DNA from: Marthasterias glacialis
Lineage: Eukaryota > Echinodermata > Asteroidea > Forcipulatida > Asteriidae
Direction: 5' to 3'
DNA length: 64,000 nucleotides
Assembly (NCBI GenBank): GCA_911728455.2
Contig: OU452229.1
Span: 9,166,811 to 9,230,810 of the forward strand
Positions 1 through 11,040 of the stretch are shown piece by piece (the stretch's first letter is position 1; each line of letters opens with the position of its first letter). The position numbers and the translations under genes were made by a program. A model generated the notes under the pieces. The model saw nothing but the letters and a program-made list of their open reading frames with translations, did not search any database and had not been told where the DNA came from.

Positions 1-368
1 TACATAATAATAATAATAATTGGTTTTTATATAGCGCTTTTCACACCCGAAGGGCGTCTCAAAACGCTTCCAACATTATTACCCCTGGTCACTGGGCCAT
101 TTATTTCATTCCTTAAACCATCTCAGCTCCCTGGGAAGCATACAGCCTGTGCAACGAATATGTGCTACTAGGCTAAATCATTCACAAGAACCATCTCTGC
201 CCTCACAGATAGGCCTACCCATTTTACCCCTGGGTGGAGAGAAGCAATTATAGTTAAGTGTCTTGCTCAGGGACACAAGTGTCCTGACCGGGACTCGAAC
301 CCACACTCTGCTGATCAGAAACACCAGAGCTTGAGTTCGGTGTTCTTATCCACTCGGCAATGACACCC
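1..368 (-). mobile_element. tRNA-derived SINE with (AAT)n tail
   Basis: On the minus strand the element starts near 368 with a tRNA-like head: an A-box-like stretch just inside the end and a B box, GGTTCGAGTCCC, at about 295-306. A body follows with the stretch TTAAGTGTCTTGCTCAGGG (read on plus at about 253-273), which I know from metazoan SINEs of the Meta/V-SINE kind. The tail reads through an AGCGCTATATAAA block into an ATT microsatellite at 3-21. A tail of this form is what an L2/CR1-type LINE would mobilise. It lies in the GABPB intron before the first visible exon. The family name is inference. Confidence 0.6.
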
Positions 369-2047
369 TACATGTAATGGCTCCCATTGAACACATTATC
401 TATCCAAAACTGAATCTCAAGATGACACTGATTGTTTAATTTTTGTGATTTTGTTATGTTGAATGCTGCGATGTCTCGCAAACTGGGCCTGGAAGTCAAA
501 TTTAAAAAAAACCTTTTCATCCAGGTAAGTAGTTGGCCTGGATTCCAAATGAACCTAGCTTTTGAAATGGACCGTTATGTCTTTCTCTGTCAAAGGCTCA
601 TTTGATGTCCAGGGCAACCACTGGGGCTTCACCTCCACTTTCCAAATCCAATGAGAGGGCAAATGGGTCTGTCTGCACTAATGGGTGATAACTTTTGGAC
701 TGTGACTGGGAGGGTACTAAAAAGGCAATATTTTGCCCTTTATTTTGTTTTTGTACATGTCTCACCTTCTAGGCCTGCTGATTGTGCTTGCCTACTAATA
801 TGAAAAATGTCCAACTATTTAAGAAGTTACAGGGTCGTCTAAAAGACATTTCAATTGTAGTGAGGACAGACATTTGTATTGGATAAACTGGAAAGTGATA
901 AAAAATATAATTTATAAATTGATTTACTCAAATGTTACCCATGGCCCCTTTTTAACGGTCATCAGTCAAAACAAAGGTTATCACACAGGAAAGAACTTCA
1001 CAATTTTTGAAGTTATGCATGGCTGGATTACTAAATCTAAAGATCATTTAATTGTGAGCCTATTAAGATAGATACATCTGGCTTTCATCATTTTTTCTGT
1101 TGTCCCCATGTCAAAATTCCGGACGTGGGCCCAAAATAAAATCCGGACATATGTATTTTTTTCAATGGCCAGTTGCATCTCTTAATCTTTGTTGGTGTCT
1201 GGTGTCCAACTTTTCGGAACGATGGATATCTTGCTATAGAGCCAGGAATGGATGAGTGTATACATGTGGTATTATGATAAAATGGTTGCAATGATAGAGC
1301 AAGGGCATTGGCCTTTCCTTTGCATAGGTCTGGACTACATAGGTTAAGGATATTGTCTCCACAAACAAGGTACTGCAGTCTCCTGCTCTCCTGACATTCT
1401 TTGTCGTGCTTCCAGCAAAGAATGACTGCAACTCATTCACACATTTTATGAAACTGCTATTACTGACATGACTGATGTTGGGTTGTTCAATCCTCCGAGG
1501 ACCAGTCATCCAGCCCCCGTCCCCGCCGTGAGGCGAGACGGACGACAAACAACTCTGACCATGTGTGGTCATCCAGCAAACCGTGTACCACTGCCAACAG
1601 AAACAATGCCAATTTGTACCTCTATTTTCTTTTTCCAAGTCGTTCCATCTCTGCCTCCAATGTAGCGTGGACTCTGCTGTGAACAAGCACAACCTTAAGG
1701 AAATCAAATAGACAACAATTGCTTCTACATGTATTTCTGGGCTCCTGTCCAACAGATCTTACTCTTACAAGACTCTGCAACGTGACTGAAATTTTAGAAC
1801 TGTGTCATTCTAGAAAGGTCTCTTGGGAAAGGGGTCTCCCAATTCACCTAGCAGGGGTTGCCTGCCTGGATACCAGATCCACATCGTGGAACCCGTGCAA
1901 AAATAATTTGTTTAAAAATTAAATTTGACATGGCAAAAGTGCAATGTTTAGTACAGGCCCGAGACCTTGTCTTGTTATACTTTGTTTCAAGCCTAAAAGT
2001 ATATAAGGAAACAAAAAAATCTTTAAAATGATTTATTTTCTATGTAG
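369..2047. other. Intron sequence before first visible GABPB exon
   Basis: I see no coding exon here. The missing first GABPB coding exon (about 36 codons ending in a Trp codon in vertebrates) was looked for and not found, so it probably lies left of the window. Short open frames on both strands lack family resemblance and splice context. Confidence 0.5.
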
Positions 2048-2245
2048 CTTGGAACTTCGCCTTTACATCTTGCTGCACATGCTGGTCACGTTTCTACTGC
2101 TGAAGTACTTTTGAAGGCAGGAGTTAGTAGAGATGCTAGGACTAAAGTAGACAGAACACCACTTCATTTATCTGCTCAGGAGGGACACAAAGACATTGTA
2201 CGGTTGTTACTTCAGCATGGTGCTGATATCAATGCAAAAGATATG
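2048..2245 (+). CDS. GABPB: GABPB exon: ankyrin repeats 2-3
   Basis: This exon encodes 66 residues, from [17 protein letters not shown] through [19 protein letters not shown] to GADINAKDM. It is nearly collinear with vertebrate GABPB1, including the family signature [16 protein letters not shown]. It holds two ankyrin repeats. GABP beta uses these to bind the ETS-domain alpha subunit and form the nuclear transcription factor GABP/NRF-2, which drives mitochondrial and housekeeping genes. The acceptor is TTTTCTATGTAG and the donor is ATG|GTGAGA; both ends are phase 0. In vertebrates an exon also starts at the LGTSPLH residues, so the splice site is conserved. About 36 N-terminal residues (first ankyrin repeat and start codon) are missing, so the gene is partial at its 5' end. 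Confidence 0.95.
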
Positions 2246-3395
2246 GTGAGACTGATTGTGTTTCTGATTGTGTGTCTTTATACTATTAAAGATGCATTGC
2301 CCAATTTTCAGTCTGATTTGGGGGTCAAAAATAGATTTATGTTTCTAATTGCTAATTTTACGGAGTAGAAAAAGATATGAACTTTCATTTGATACTTTGA
2401 ACGAAAAAATCCGTCAAGGATTAGTGGCAATTAATTAAAAACGTAAATGAATAAAAGGCTGTACATTGTATGTATGCACACGCACAGCGAGCCGTGTGGG
2501 CCGTTGAGAGCATCGGCCGCTGGGAATCATGAATATTCATTACTTGCGGATTCTTCTGATTGGCCGTTGGGAAACCAATCAAATTGAAGTCGGCAAATGC
2601 CCGCGGAAACTTAAAAGTGTTCTATCTCGAGTTCCTGATATCAGAATTCTTAGTTTTTTTATGTTTTTCGTTACACATAAACTTTTTTAATTCGTTTGCT
2701 CAATGAAACTGATTTTTTAATCCTTTGACCCAAAATCGGGCAATGCATCTTTAAGTGGCTACTGTATTACACGTAACATTGAATGAACCAATTTGAGAAA
2801 TCACAACCCTTTTAAGATGACAAAAGCCAAAGAAATGACCAGCGTTGTGGTCACTAGTGGCAGTTCTGTTTGCTACACCATTGGATTGGCAATAGAATTA
2901 AAAACAGCACAATCAATAATAATGTTAAATGGGTAGTAAAAAGTGCACCTTCTAGAAGAATCTTTTGGGTAAAGGTATTTGTTGTCGAGCAACTCCATTA
3001 CATGTATTTCCATAATTACAAGTGATTGGCATGTCCATTACAAATTGATGTATTGGTTTAAAACCACATTTATTGAGAGTAACCCATCCAATGTAGCTGA
3101 TGATCATTTGGGGCCCTCAGAAAAAGGAAAAAACCCAGAACAGTGGAGTATGTACGTACAAAAATAAACTAAACTCAAATCTACCTAATTACAAATGTAG
3201 GTGTTTCAGTCACCACCTGAACAACTGTTTGCAATTGTTCTGTTTTTCTTTGTTTTCTTTGCCATCGTCGTCGTCTCACTGTACCTTCTCGGCAAAGGGT
3301 TCCTGTACTTGAGAAGCTCACAGAGACTTAAAACTTCTCCCATACATGTACATAGACCTTAACTTTTACATAGGGTACGTAAACTTTAACGTTCA

Positions 3396-3610
3396 ATTGT
3401 CATGATTATGTCACCAGGTGTCAAATTACATTAAGTCAAAGTTTTAACATTTAAAAAAATCATAACTCCTGAACATTATGATGAATTTTTACAAATTATC
3501 TGTCATAGGGAATGTCTTGAAAATTAGAACAAACTTTGCACAGAAACGATCCCAATTTGATCTTGTCTTCTGGTCCAAACTGGAAGTTTAATGATAAAAA
3601 ATATTCAGAT
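3396..3610 (+). repeat. Dispersed repeat R-A, copy 1
   Basis: It begins near TGTCACCAGGTGTCAAATTA and runs through ATCATAACTCCTGAAC and a GATCTTGTCTTCTGGT block to an AACTGGAAGTT-type end. Related blocks in the same order occur near 5065, 7790, 8945 and 11590, all inside GABPB introns. No coding potential is seen and the transposon class is unknown. Confidence 0.6.
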
Positions 3611-3734
3611 GAGCTGTTTTTAGCTCTGGAGCCAAAATGGTTGGAAATTAAAACATTTACATCTATGGGTGAAATATTCTTTGAAATATAAACAAATCAT
3701 GATTAATGAAATCATTTGCGTCACTGCATCACAA

Positions 3735-3823
3735 TTTTGAAGTACAGTTTTAGAGATACATAAAGAATGTTTAACATAGATTGTTAAACATTCTTTATGT
3801 ATCTCTAAAACTATACTTCAAAA
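3735..3823. repeat. Hairpin, 42-bp arms, 5-base loop
   Basis: 3735-3776 and 3782-3823 are reverse complements with one mismatch, separated by 5 bases. The arms centre on the block TAAAGAATGTTTAACA. It could be a tiny palindromic transposon or a hairpin RNA; nothing in the sequence decides. Confidence 0.85.
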
Positions 3824-4139
3824 TTTGTTCAAACCTTAATTACTAAATACTCTTGCCAATAATAAGACAATCTGATTCATGTGACAATGCAACTTTAGAT
3901 ATGACATTGAGAACATGAATTTTGATATGATTTTGAAGGCAGCTTGACATCAATGTTAAAACCATTTGTCCTTCATACTGCATGTGAAGAGAGGTCTTAA
4001 CATAATGGTAACACTTTAGAGAAATTTTAGTTACGATTGTCAATGCTTTAGGAGATATTCCCGCTTTATTTGGAGTAGCACAGACATTTGTATACAAGGT
4101 CCAAAACCACTAAACAAAACACTGAAATATGTTGGGTAC

Positions 4140-4765
4140 AGCTAGTATACAGATATTAAGTGGCTCAGATTGCAATGGGAGGAATATTATCGTAAGGTAA
4201 AATTTTGACGTTCCATTTGACGAGGCGAAGCTGAGTGAAGTGGAACAGTCAAAATTTTACCCAGCGATAATATTCTTCCCATTTCACGAATTAAAGCCAC
4301 TCAATTTTTGTTTAATATAACTGACATAATAGATCCTTGTCATTTGAATTTTGTCCCAAATAAACACAAAACCAAAATAGACGCAGTTCATCGTCTAGTT
4401 CATCATCAGTTCACTCTTCTATCTAAAGAACATGGACGACTCTGCACGGGCGCGTGATGACGAATATATTCAAACAAACTTGACGCGCATCTTAAAATAG
4501 CACAATACGCAGAGGTAGAACAGTGCAGTACATGGGGTGTGATAATATTACAACCTTTTGAACAGGTGCACCTTGGTTTTAGAAGCTGCACTTTACTGCT
4601 CAAAAACATTGGGAAAAGGGCTGATCCTAACTCAAAAAAACAATTCCTCAAGGGCGAATAGGACTTTTTGATCGCCGATGTGGATGAGAGTAATAGTGAA
4701 TATCACGTGATGTAAGTTCCACCAATCAAATGACAAGGATCTGTATGTCAGTTATATAATAAATA
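4140..4765. mobile_element. Inverted-repeat element (GATCCTTGTCATTTGATTGG family), copy 1
   Basis: Terminal inverted repeats at about 4313-4352 and 4720-4760 share GATCCTTGTCATTTGA and end in TTATATAAC-type bases. Just before them lies a second hairpin (about 4150-4310) whose arms include GGTAAAATTTTGAC. The same two-part architecture recurs at 10040-10465, so the whole stretch is probably one non-autonomous DNA element. No transposase is present. Confidence 0.65.
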
Positions 4766-5064
4766 CTATGCACACGGCTAGACTGTAGTGTACTACTCGC
4801 AAAGCTCAGATTTCATGTGGTTATGCGGCACAAGCAAGTGTTCATTAGCCTCATTGTGTATGATGTACACGGGCCATGCAGCCATTCACAGAAAAACAGC
4901 CAGCTCCTTGTCCACTAACATTTAGGCCTAACTATTCAAAGGCACTTTCCTTTTAGTTCAACAACATTGAAACTTCAGACACTTAGAAAGACTCTAACAT
5001 GTACTTATTAAATACGAGTGCGATGTTCAATGTAATGAGGATGCCACCAATGCCATATTTGTAG

Positions 5065-5235
5065 TTTAACATTTAAAAAAAATTATATCTCCTGAACTAC
5101 ATAATTTGTTTCTCTCTAATATATGCACCATCTGAAAGGTATTAAAAAATGTAACAAATTTAACCAGGAGCTTACCAAAATTTGAACTTGCCTTCTGGTT
5201 CAAACCGGAAGTTGGAGTAATATTGGTATTCACAA
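5065..5235 (+). repeat. Dispersed repeat R-A, copy 2 (truncated)
   Basis: It contains TATATCTCCTGAACTACA and CTTCTGGTTCAAACCGGAAG, in the same order as the other R-A copies. Only the central part is recognisable. Confidence 0.6.
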
Positions 5236-5947
5236 ACCCTACTTTGGAAACAATTTGAACTGACAAACCCTCTACCACCCCTTTGATTATTAAAATAGTA
5301 TGAAATGTGTGTTTCATAACATCATCATCTATGTCATAGTTCATTCCATTGAAAACGTGAACACCGTACAAGTTTGTTTGTGATTCAACAAACATTCAAT
5401 TTCTAGTTTAATTTGATCTGCTGAATTTGATCTCCCTAGATCTTGTTACACATTTATTGTGCTCTAATCGCACTTGAGGAAATGGTTCTACATGTACCTT
5501 GACGGTGATACAAACATTTGAAAAGCTGTGATTTGGTTCAATGCTGGTAAAATCATTATATAATATAAAAATAAAGTTGAACTGCCTGTAATCCGCAGAC
5601 CATTGCAAAACCTCCAGTATGGTGTGTGGAATCTCAATCGTGTACACAGGGGTTTATGTAGTAGTATTAAATGCCACCTACATACACTGTACAACACATA
5701 GCAGTTTCCAGGGGTAGCAAGCCTTAAAACTCATTCGCACCAAATGCCCTCAACAGTAGTGGATAAAAAGTTGTTCTCTCTTGGCAACATATTCAAACAA
5801 TCCCAACTCAAAAAAGAAAAAAAAGGGGGAAAAAAAGAAAAAGAGAACAAGAATATTCTGTACAACAGCTTTGAAAACATAGTTTCTGAAATCATAGGGG
5901 AAAAAAGTTCCACACTTAAGTGTCAAAAACTTTGAACAATCGTTCCT

Positions 5948-6060
5948 CAATGCAGGATTTGAACCTTTAACCTCCGTGTTTACATGCCAATGCTCTACCA
6001 ATTGAGCTATCTAGCCCTAAGGTTGGGGGTCTCCCTATTTTGTCATAAATTGTTCCAAAT
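5948..6060 (-). mobile_element. tRNA-like SINE or dispersed tRNA pseudogene
   Basis: On the minus strand a tRNA-like head starts near 6017. It has an A box (TAGCTCAATTGGTAGAGC) and a B box (GGTTCAAATCC), but the acceptor-stem ends do not pair well, so a working tRNA is unlikely. The flank AGGGAGACCCCCAACCTTAG also occurs beside the related copy near 14.93-15.0 kb, which marks both as one dispersed family. Confidence 0.65.
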
Positions 6061-6488
6061 ATAGGCCTAGTATGAAACAAAGTTCTGTTCTGTTTTGTTT
6101 TAGAAACATGTACATGTAGATAGCATGATAACATGCCAAACATTTGTGTCAATTCAGGACATGACATACTTTGACTTATTTAGTTGTACTATTCAGGTAT
6201 AACTTGTCATGTAAAATTTGTGGATAAATCTTGAGGCCCCTTGTGACTGGGCATTTTGGTTTAAAGCTGCAATTTATGGTCTCTACATGTACATGTATGT
6301 ATGGAACATGGATTTTCAAAGTGGGTGTTTATAATCTTTTTTTGAAAACTTTACTGGAAAGTCACATTATCTTCACATTATATTTCAAAGTCTACTTGTT
6401 ACAAGTTGAATAGATCAAAGAATGTAAGTTTGCTGTGAACTAAAGTTATTTTTCTAATCCTATCTGTCATTACCTTTTTTTGCTGTAG

Positions 6489-6587
6489 CTGAAAATGACA
6501 CCTTTACACTGGGCAGTAGAGCGTCTTCATCCATCTGTTGTCAAGTTATTACTGGAAAATGGTGCAGATTACAATCACATCAATAAA
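6489..6587 (+). CDS. GABPB: GABPB exon: ankyrin repeat 4
   Basis: It encodes 33 residues, LKMTPLHWAVERLHPSVVK through LLLENGADYNHINK. The match to the vertebrate GABPB1 repeat that begins LKMTALHWA is clear. It is one full ankyrin repeat. The acceptor is TTTTTTTGCTGTAG and the donor is AAA|GTAAGT, both phase 0, so it joins in frame to the exons on either side. In the known GABP alpha/beta structure the tips of these repeats contact the ETS domain. Confidence 0.95.
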
Positions 6588-6699
6588 GTAAGTTGTTGAA
6601 TCAATGTGTAAAACATTTAATGTGCGTCTTTTGACAATCACCGAAGTGTACTCCCTCATTTTTATTATCAAAGTTTACTTTTATTATTTTATCTGTCTG

Positions 6700-6918
6700 G
6701 TAATAAAACCAAGGGACCCTCAGGCCTAAAGATACCTGTGTAGAGAAGATGTTGAAGAAATGTCAGTTTTAGATGTGGGAGGGAAAACCCCGAATAGGGA
6801 AAACCCATGCAATCAGGTAGGGACTGAAAACCCAATCCACATGTAAGGCTCTGGTCCGGGATTTGAACCGGGGTCACAGAGGTGAAAGGCAGGGCAAGAA
6901 ACCACTGAGCCAACCTGA
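6700..6918 (-). mobile_element. SINE with tRNA-like promoter
   Basis: On the minus strand it starts near 6917 with GTTGGCTCAGTGGTTTCTTG (A-box-like) and continues to a B box, GGTTCAAATCCCGG, at about 6857-6870. An anonymous body follows down to about 6700. The spacing of the boxes is that of a Pol III promoter. It lies antisense in a GABPB intron. Confidence 0.55.
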
Positions 6919-7244
6919 ATGTATTACATGTTAGTGCTGCAACTTGTTAGTACATGTATGTGTACAGCAGGTCATAATGATGATGGGGTGCCAAGTCAAG
7001 CATCTGTGATCAGTTAAAGGGCCTTTAAATGAAAACTTAAAACATGACGCAAAACTCGTTTTTTTCACACCGGTATGTTGACCCTGATAAAATGAATAGG
7101 CCCCTTTAATGTGTTTTTCTTTTAACGCAGATGAAAGTGTAGCACCGTGTTTAGTGGATAAGCACTTTGACTATGAGTGAACCAAAAAGACAAGAATTCT
7201 AGTAAATTTCTGAAATATTGACCCTTGATATTTGTTTACTACAG

Positions 7245-7319
7245 TTTGATAAGACACCACTGGATATTGCCATAGACCACCAAAACCAGCACATCATTGG
7301 CTTATTTGAGGCAGCTCAG
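7245..7319 (+). CDS. GABPB: GABPB exon: last ankyrin repeat
   Basis: It encodes 25 residues, FDKTPLDIAIDHQNQHIIG plus LFEAAQ, matching the truncated last ankyrin repeat of GABPB (vertebrate FCKTAFDISIDNGN). The acceptor is TTTGTTTACTACAG, the donor is CAG|GTGAGA, and both junctions are phase 0. It closes the ankyrin domain; the following exons change to Thr/Pro/Ser-rich composition. Confidence 0.93.
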
Positions 7320-7544
7320 GTGAGACCATTATTCTGGGTGACTGTGTCCTACAGTGGTACTGACATCTCAGTTTTTGTTTATCAAAAGGTCATTTTATGG
7401 AAGGTCATTGATGCCTCAGACTATAGTGCCTCAAATGATTAAAGACTCCTAAATGAGAATTAAAACTTAATATGTATTCTATTGTATCTTGGTAGGGGTT
7501 GATTCAATCCCAGTCAAACATTGATCAAATCATCTTGAATTAGG

Positions 7545-7790
7545 TGTTCAGGTGAAACCCGGAACACCTCTTGTTTTTGTTCTGTTTTTAGGTGTTCGGT
7601 CATCCCGCCCGGAACACCTTTTGTTTTTGTGCTGTTGTTTTAGGTGTTTGGGTGAAACCCGGAACACCTCTTGTTTTTTTTGCAACGCTCGGAACACCTC
7701 TTGCTTTTGTTCGTTTTTGTTTGTGTTTTTGTCTTTGTTTTTTATATACTTCTTCTTTTTCTTCTTCTTCTTAAGGAGTGGAAACCGTTG
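7545..7790 (+). repeat. Tandem AGGTGTTC hairpin repeat
   Basis: Three to four units carry AGGTGTTC, a GAAACCC or similar loop, then GGAACACCT, separated by CTTGTTTTTGTTCTG-like T-rich linkers. Each unit can fold into a short stem. A (CTT)n stretch follows at about 7752-7775, then repeat R-A copy 3. A degenerate version with the same neighbours lies at 11380-11470. Confidence 0.7.
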
Positions 7791-8145
7791 AGGTGACGTC
7801 ATGATGATTTCATCAATTCTTGAATTATGAAAAATCAAAGTTTATTATTTCAAAAAATCATAACTTCTGATCTACACAAGAGATTTTTACAATCTATACA
7901 TTATCGGAAAGGTAATTCAAAACTGTGTAAACGCCCCACAGACATGACCCCAATTTGATCTTGTCTTCCGATTCAAACCGGAAGTTGAAAATTTCAAAAA
8001 ATTCATATTTTAAAAAGTACTTATCACATGATCACAAATCTTACATCAAATTGTAGAGAATTGAGCCTTCTCAAACTTTTGCATTGAGGTGACACCATTT
8101 TTTTTTACATCTGGTTCAAACCGGACGTTAACACAAATCAATAGA
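7791..8145 (+). repeat. Dispersed repeat R-A, copy 3
   Basis: It starts at GAGGTGACGTCATGATG and includes AAATCATAACTTCTGATC and GATTCAAACCGGAAGTTG. It ends with a second CAAACCGGACGTTA block near 8130. This is the longest copy of the family in the window. Confidence 0.65.
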
Positions 8146-8150
8146 CAATA

Positions 8151-8913
8151 GACAAGTCAAGATTGCGCGACCAATGTTGACATACGGTCACGTGACCCCT
8201 TATGGGTATAACGCCATACAACTGATGGCAAAATACGTGTTAACAGATATGCCATGACATGGAGTGACTACAAAAACAGTCAATTTTACTTTTGTTAAGT
8301 GATAAACTAGTTAATCAGCCCCTTTACGTGTATTTAAAGTAGTATGTTGTGGCATTTATTAATTTAAATCACATCTCTGTTTCACAGAATCTCTGCTTCA
8401 CAGAATTCTACTAAAAAGAGTTTTTTTAGCCATGCACTACCGGCGTTGGACAACTATTGTGTAGCCACCCGTGTGTTATTTTGTTTGTAATGTAGGCCTA
8501 AACCACTGTAAAAAAAGGATAAACAACATTGGAAAAGTGAGCATTAATACCTAGCCTTGCAAAATTTCAAATAGGCAAAGGAATCACACAGTTTTAGAAA
8601 AGTGTGTGGTGATCGCGGTCGTCTGGCCTAACTTTCCGTAGTTCACTAGTACACATCGTGCACATTTATACGGTACTTGTACAATTTTTAAGACTTGCTG
8701 GAACTGTCCTTACTGGCTTTATTCAGCCACTCGAAGGTCTCTGGTACAAACTCTGGAATATTTGTCACAGATTTCAAGCAAGAAAAGCCTTGATCAAATA
8801 AACTAAATGCAACAATCATCATGTACCGTACCGCACTTTACTATGGAGGACGTCGTGGGTGTTTACATTTTATACCCAGAAGGGGTCACGTGATGCGGGT
8901 CGCGCAATCGGTC
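8151..8913. mobile_element. TA-flanked MITE (GACCGATTGCGCGACC family), copy A
   Basis: The right end reads GGTCGCGCAATCGGTC followed by TA at 8914-8915. The left end carries the inverted ATTGCGCGACC at 8162-8172, preceded by TA at 8149-8150 and some decayed bases. Inside are blocks shared with the copies at 19758, 34381 and 37961, such as GACTTGCTGGAACTGTCC and GGCTTTATTCAGCCACT. It is non-autonomous; a TA duplication is typical of the Tc1/mariner superfamily. Confidence 0.75.
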
Positions 8914-8944
8914 TATATGGCAAGGAAACGAAACCGTTGTTATG

Positions 8945-9150
8945 TCATGGTGACGTCATCAGGTGTCGAATTACATTAAATCAAAGTTTTTTATTCCAAA
9001 AAATCATAACTCCTGAAGTACACAATGGATTTTTACAATCTATACATCATTGGAAAGGTCATCCAAAACTGTGTAAACGCCCCACAGACATGACCCAAAT
9101 TTAAACTTGTCTTCCAGTTCAAACCGGAAGTTGAAAATTTCCCAAATTCA
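8945..9150 (+). repeat. Dispersed repeat R-A, copy 4
   Basis: It contains GACGTCATCAGGTGTCGAAT, AAATCATAACTCCTGAAG and GTTCAAACCGGAAGTTGAAA. It is closely similar to copy 3, which lies on the other side of MITE copy A. Confidence 0.65.
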
Positions 9151-9526
9151 TATTTCCCTAGTGTGTCCTTCTTAAATAAAAGCATGCTCCAGGGAGCACT
9201 TCAGGGGGCTAAATTTACTGCTCCACCTGTAGCAGTAAGTTTCTGTGTGCCACACCATACCAGTACATTGATTCTGTCATTTAATTGTTGGACTATTTTA
9301 CTGAAGTGCCTTGGCAAAGATTACTAACCAAGTATCAACTGAAAAACAAGCATTGCAACAACAACTGTGTTAATTTGATTTACTGTAGCAGGTCTGTTAT
9401 AAAAAAATATGCATAATTTATGTGTATGTATCTTCTTATTGTATCTACAATCATCATACAGTGTTCAGCCATTGCTGAACACAATTCTTTGCGACATCAT
9501 TGTGAGTGGCGAGGTCATCAGCTGAG

Positions 9527-9624
9527 CATACTTGCTCCAACAGTGGGCACCGGAGTAAATGTTGCATGGTTTGAGGTTCAGAGGCACAATATTTACTCCG
9601 GTGCCCACTGTTGGAGCAAGTATG
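9527..9624. repeat. Perfect hairpin, 34-bp arms, 30-base loop
   Basis: 9527-9560 and 9591-9624 are exact reverse complements; the arms include CTTGCTCCAACAGTGGGCAC. Perfect arms suggest either a recent origin or selection on a folded RNA. It lies in the GABPB intron, sense or antisense undecided. Confidence 0.9.
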
Positions 9625-9797
9625 ATATTTTATAAAACAAATATTCTATAAGAATCACCTTGGAGGCTAGTTTACTGTTTCCCCTGCTTAGCAGTCAGTA
9701 GTTATAGTTGTATCTGATTGCACGGTACTCAAAACCTTGTTGCAGAATGGTTATTTAATTGTTATATTTAAGTTTTGTAACATGTTTTCGAGTACAG

Positions 9798-9954
9798 GGA
9801 ATTACTGATGTTGCTGTTGAGGAAGCACCATGTATATATATATCTACAGCTGATCCTACTCCATCAGTCAACTTTACCCCTACTCCAGCAGCAACTGCTT
9901 TACAGAGTTTTGTCACAGCAGCTGCGAAGGCCAAGTTAAAGGATGACCATAAAG
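9798..9954 (+). CDS. GABPB: GABPB exon: linker after ankyrin domain
   Basis: It encodes about 52 residues starting GITDVAVEEAPCIYISTADP and ending AAAKAKLKDDHK, rich in Thr, Pro and Ala. The acceptor is TTTTCGAGTACAG and the donor is AAAG|GTAAAT, phase 1 at the 3' end, which the next exon accepts. This stretch is weakly conserved in the family, so the call rests on its in-phase position between certain GABPB exons. It corresponds to the low-complexity region that joins the ankyrin and activation parts. Confidence 0.85.
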
Positions 9955-10039
9955 GTAAATGTTTTCAATTATGGTTCTTGAAGACAAACATTAAGATACA
10001 TTTTAACACATTGCTGGCAGTTTACTGAACCTGGTACTA

Positions 10040-10465
10040 ATTTTTTAAACATAATATACAAACGATGAATGTTTATGAGTGCAATGGTAAGAATATTTTC
10101 ATACAACGAGGTGAAGTTGAATGGAACATTCCATCTTTCAAGGAATGAAAATATTCTTACTATTGCACGAATGAAAAACATTCATTATTTGTTTTATATA
10201 ACATCCAAGTAGATCTTTGTCATTTGATTGGAGGATAACACTATAAAGTATAATAAGCATTTTTAATCGAATAGTCACTTTCAACAATGGAGGGTGAGCG
10301 AGCGTGCAATGGAACAAATCAGATGGAACGAAAAATGCACGGTGAATGGAACGAAAAATGCATGGTGAATGACATAGCGTGCAATGGTACGTTTATTTGC
10401 TATTACGTGACCGACCATCATCCAATCAAATGACAAGGATCTGCTTGGGTGTTATATAATACAAA
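10040..10465. mobile_element. Inverted-repeat element (GATCCTTGTCATTTGATTGG family), copy 2
   Basis: Terminal repeats near 10196-10232 and 10425-10460 share TTTGTCATTTGATTGGA and TTATATAACA. A flanking hairpin at about 10065-10185 has arms with AAGAATATTTTCAT. The arrangement matches copy 1 at 4140-4765 although the hairpin sequence has diverged. Confidence 0.7.
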
Positions 10466-10967
10466 ATAATGTTAACCTCATTACTGACGTTGAATTACCA
10501 TTAGCTAGTGTTTTTGTTGCTTACATGTATTTTGCATATTATTTGCATCATGTGAGTCCACAATAAAAATATTTATGGTTGTATCAGATGAATCACTTCT
10601 AAATACCAAATTTGAGTAAACTATAACAAGCTCAACAATTTTAAGTTGGACTATTGTAGGTATTGAATAACAGAAGTTCAGGCTTGATACTTCACAGGCA
10701 ATGGAGGCAATCCTGGTTATTGCCTCAGTGCCCCTTAAATTCCCCAAGCAAAAATGTAATTTACCCTCATAGAGTTGCCCTTTGCCATGGGAACATTGCC
10801 TAACATTCTGAGAATGGTGCATCACAAACCTGGAAGTTTCTCTTTTAATTGTTCTTATATCTGGATTGTACATTATAAATATCAACCCTGCTATGTCCCC
10901 ACTACCTGGTGTAAAAATTATCGTAAAATTGGGTGTGATCCCTGGTTATATGACTGCTATCATAGGG

Positions 10968-11040
10968 CTAGATAGCTCATTTGGAGAGAGCTGGCACGTT
11001 TTCGAAGGTCACAGGTTCAAGTCACGTTGAAATCATTTTT
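10968..11040 (+). mobile_element. Decayed tRNA-like SINE head
   Basis: GGGCTAGATAGCTCATTTGG at 10966-10985 resembles an A box region, and CAGGTTCAAGTC at about 11011 resembles a B box. It is the same family as the copies near 6.0 and 14.95 kb but in the opposite orientation and more mutated. Confidence 0.5.

Larger units (their letters stand above)
2246..6488. other. GABPB intron with several repeats
   Basis: No coding sequence is seen. The intron holds a 42-bp-arm hairpin, two copies of a dispersed repeat with the AACCGGAAGTT motif, an inverted-repeat element at 4140-4765, and a tRNA-derived SINE near 5.95 kb; these are listed separately. Confidence 0.6.

Noticed and set aside
1234-1752. 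172-codon minus-strand frame
   Set aside because: No recognisable motif, upstream signal or splice context; composition looks like chance.
5948-6020. Functional tRNA gene
   Set aside because: A and B boxes are present but the acceptor stem does not pair, and the same flank recurs elsewhere, so it is a dispersed SINE or pseudogene. The copies at 14.93 and 10.97 kb were rejected as genes for the same reasons.
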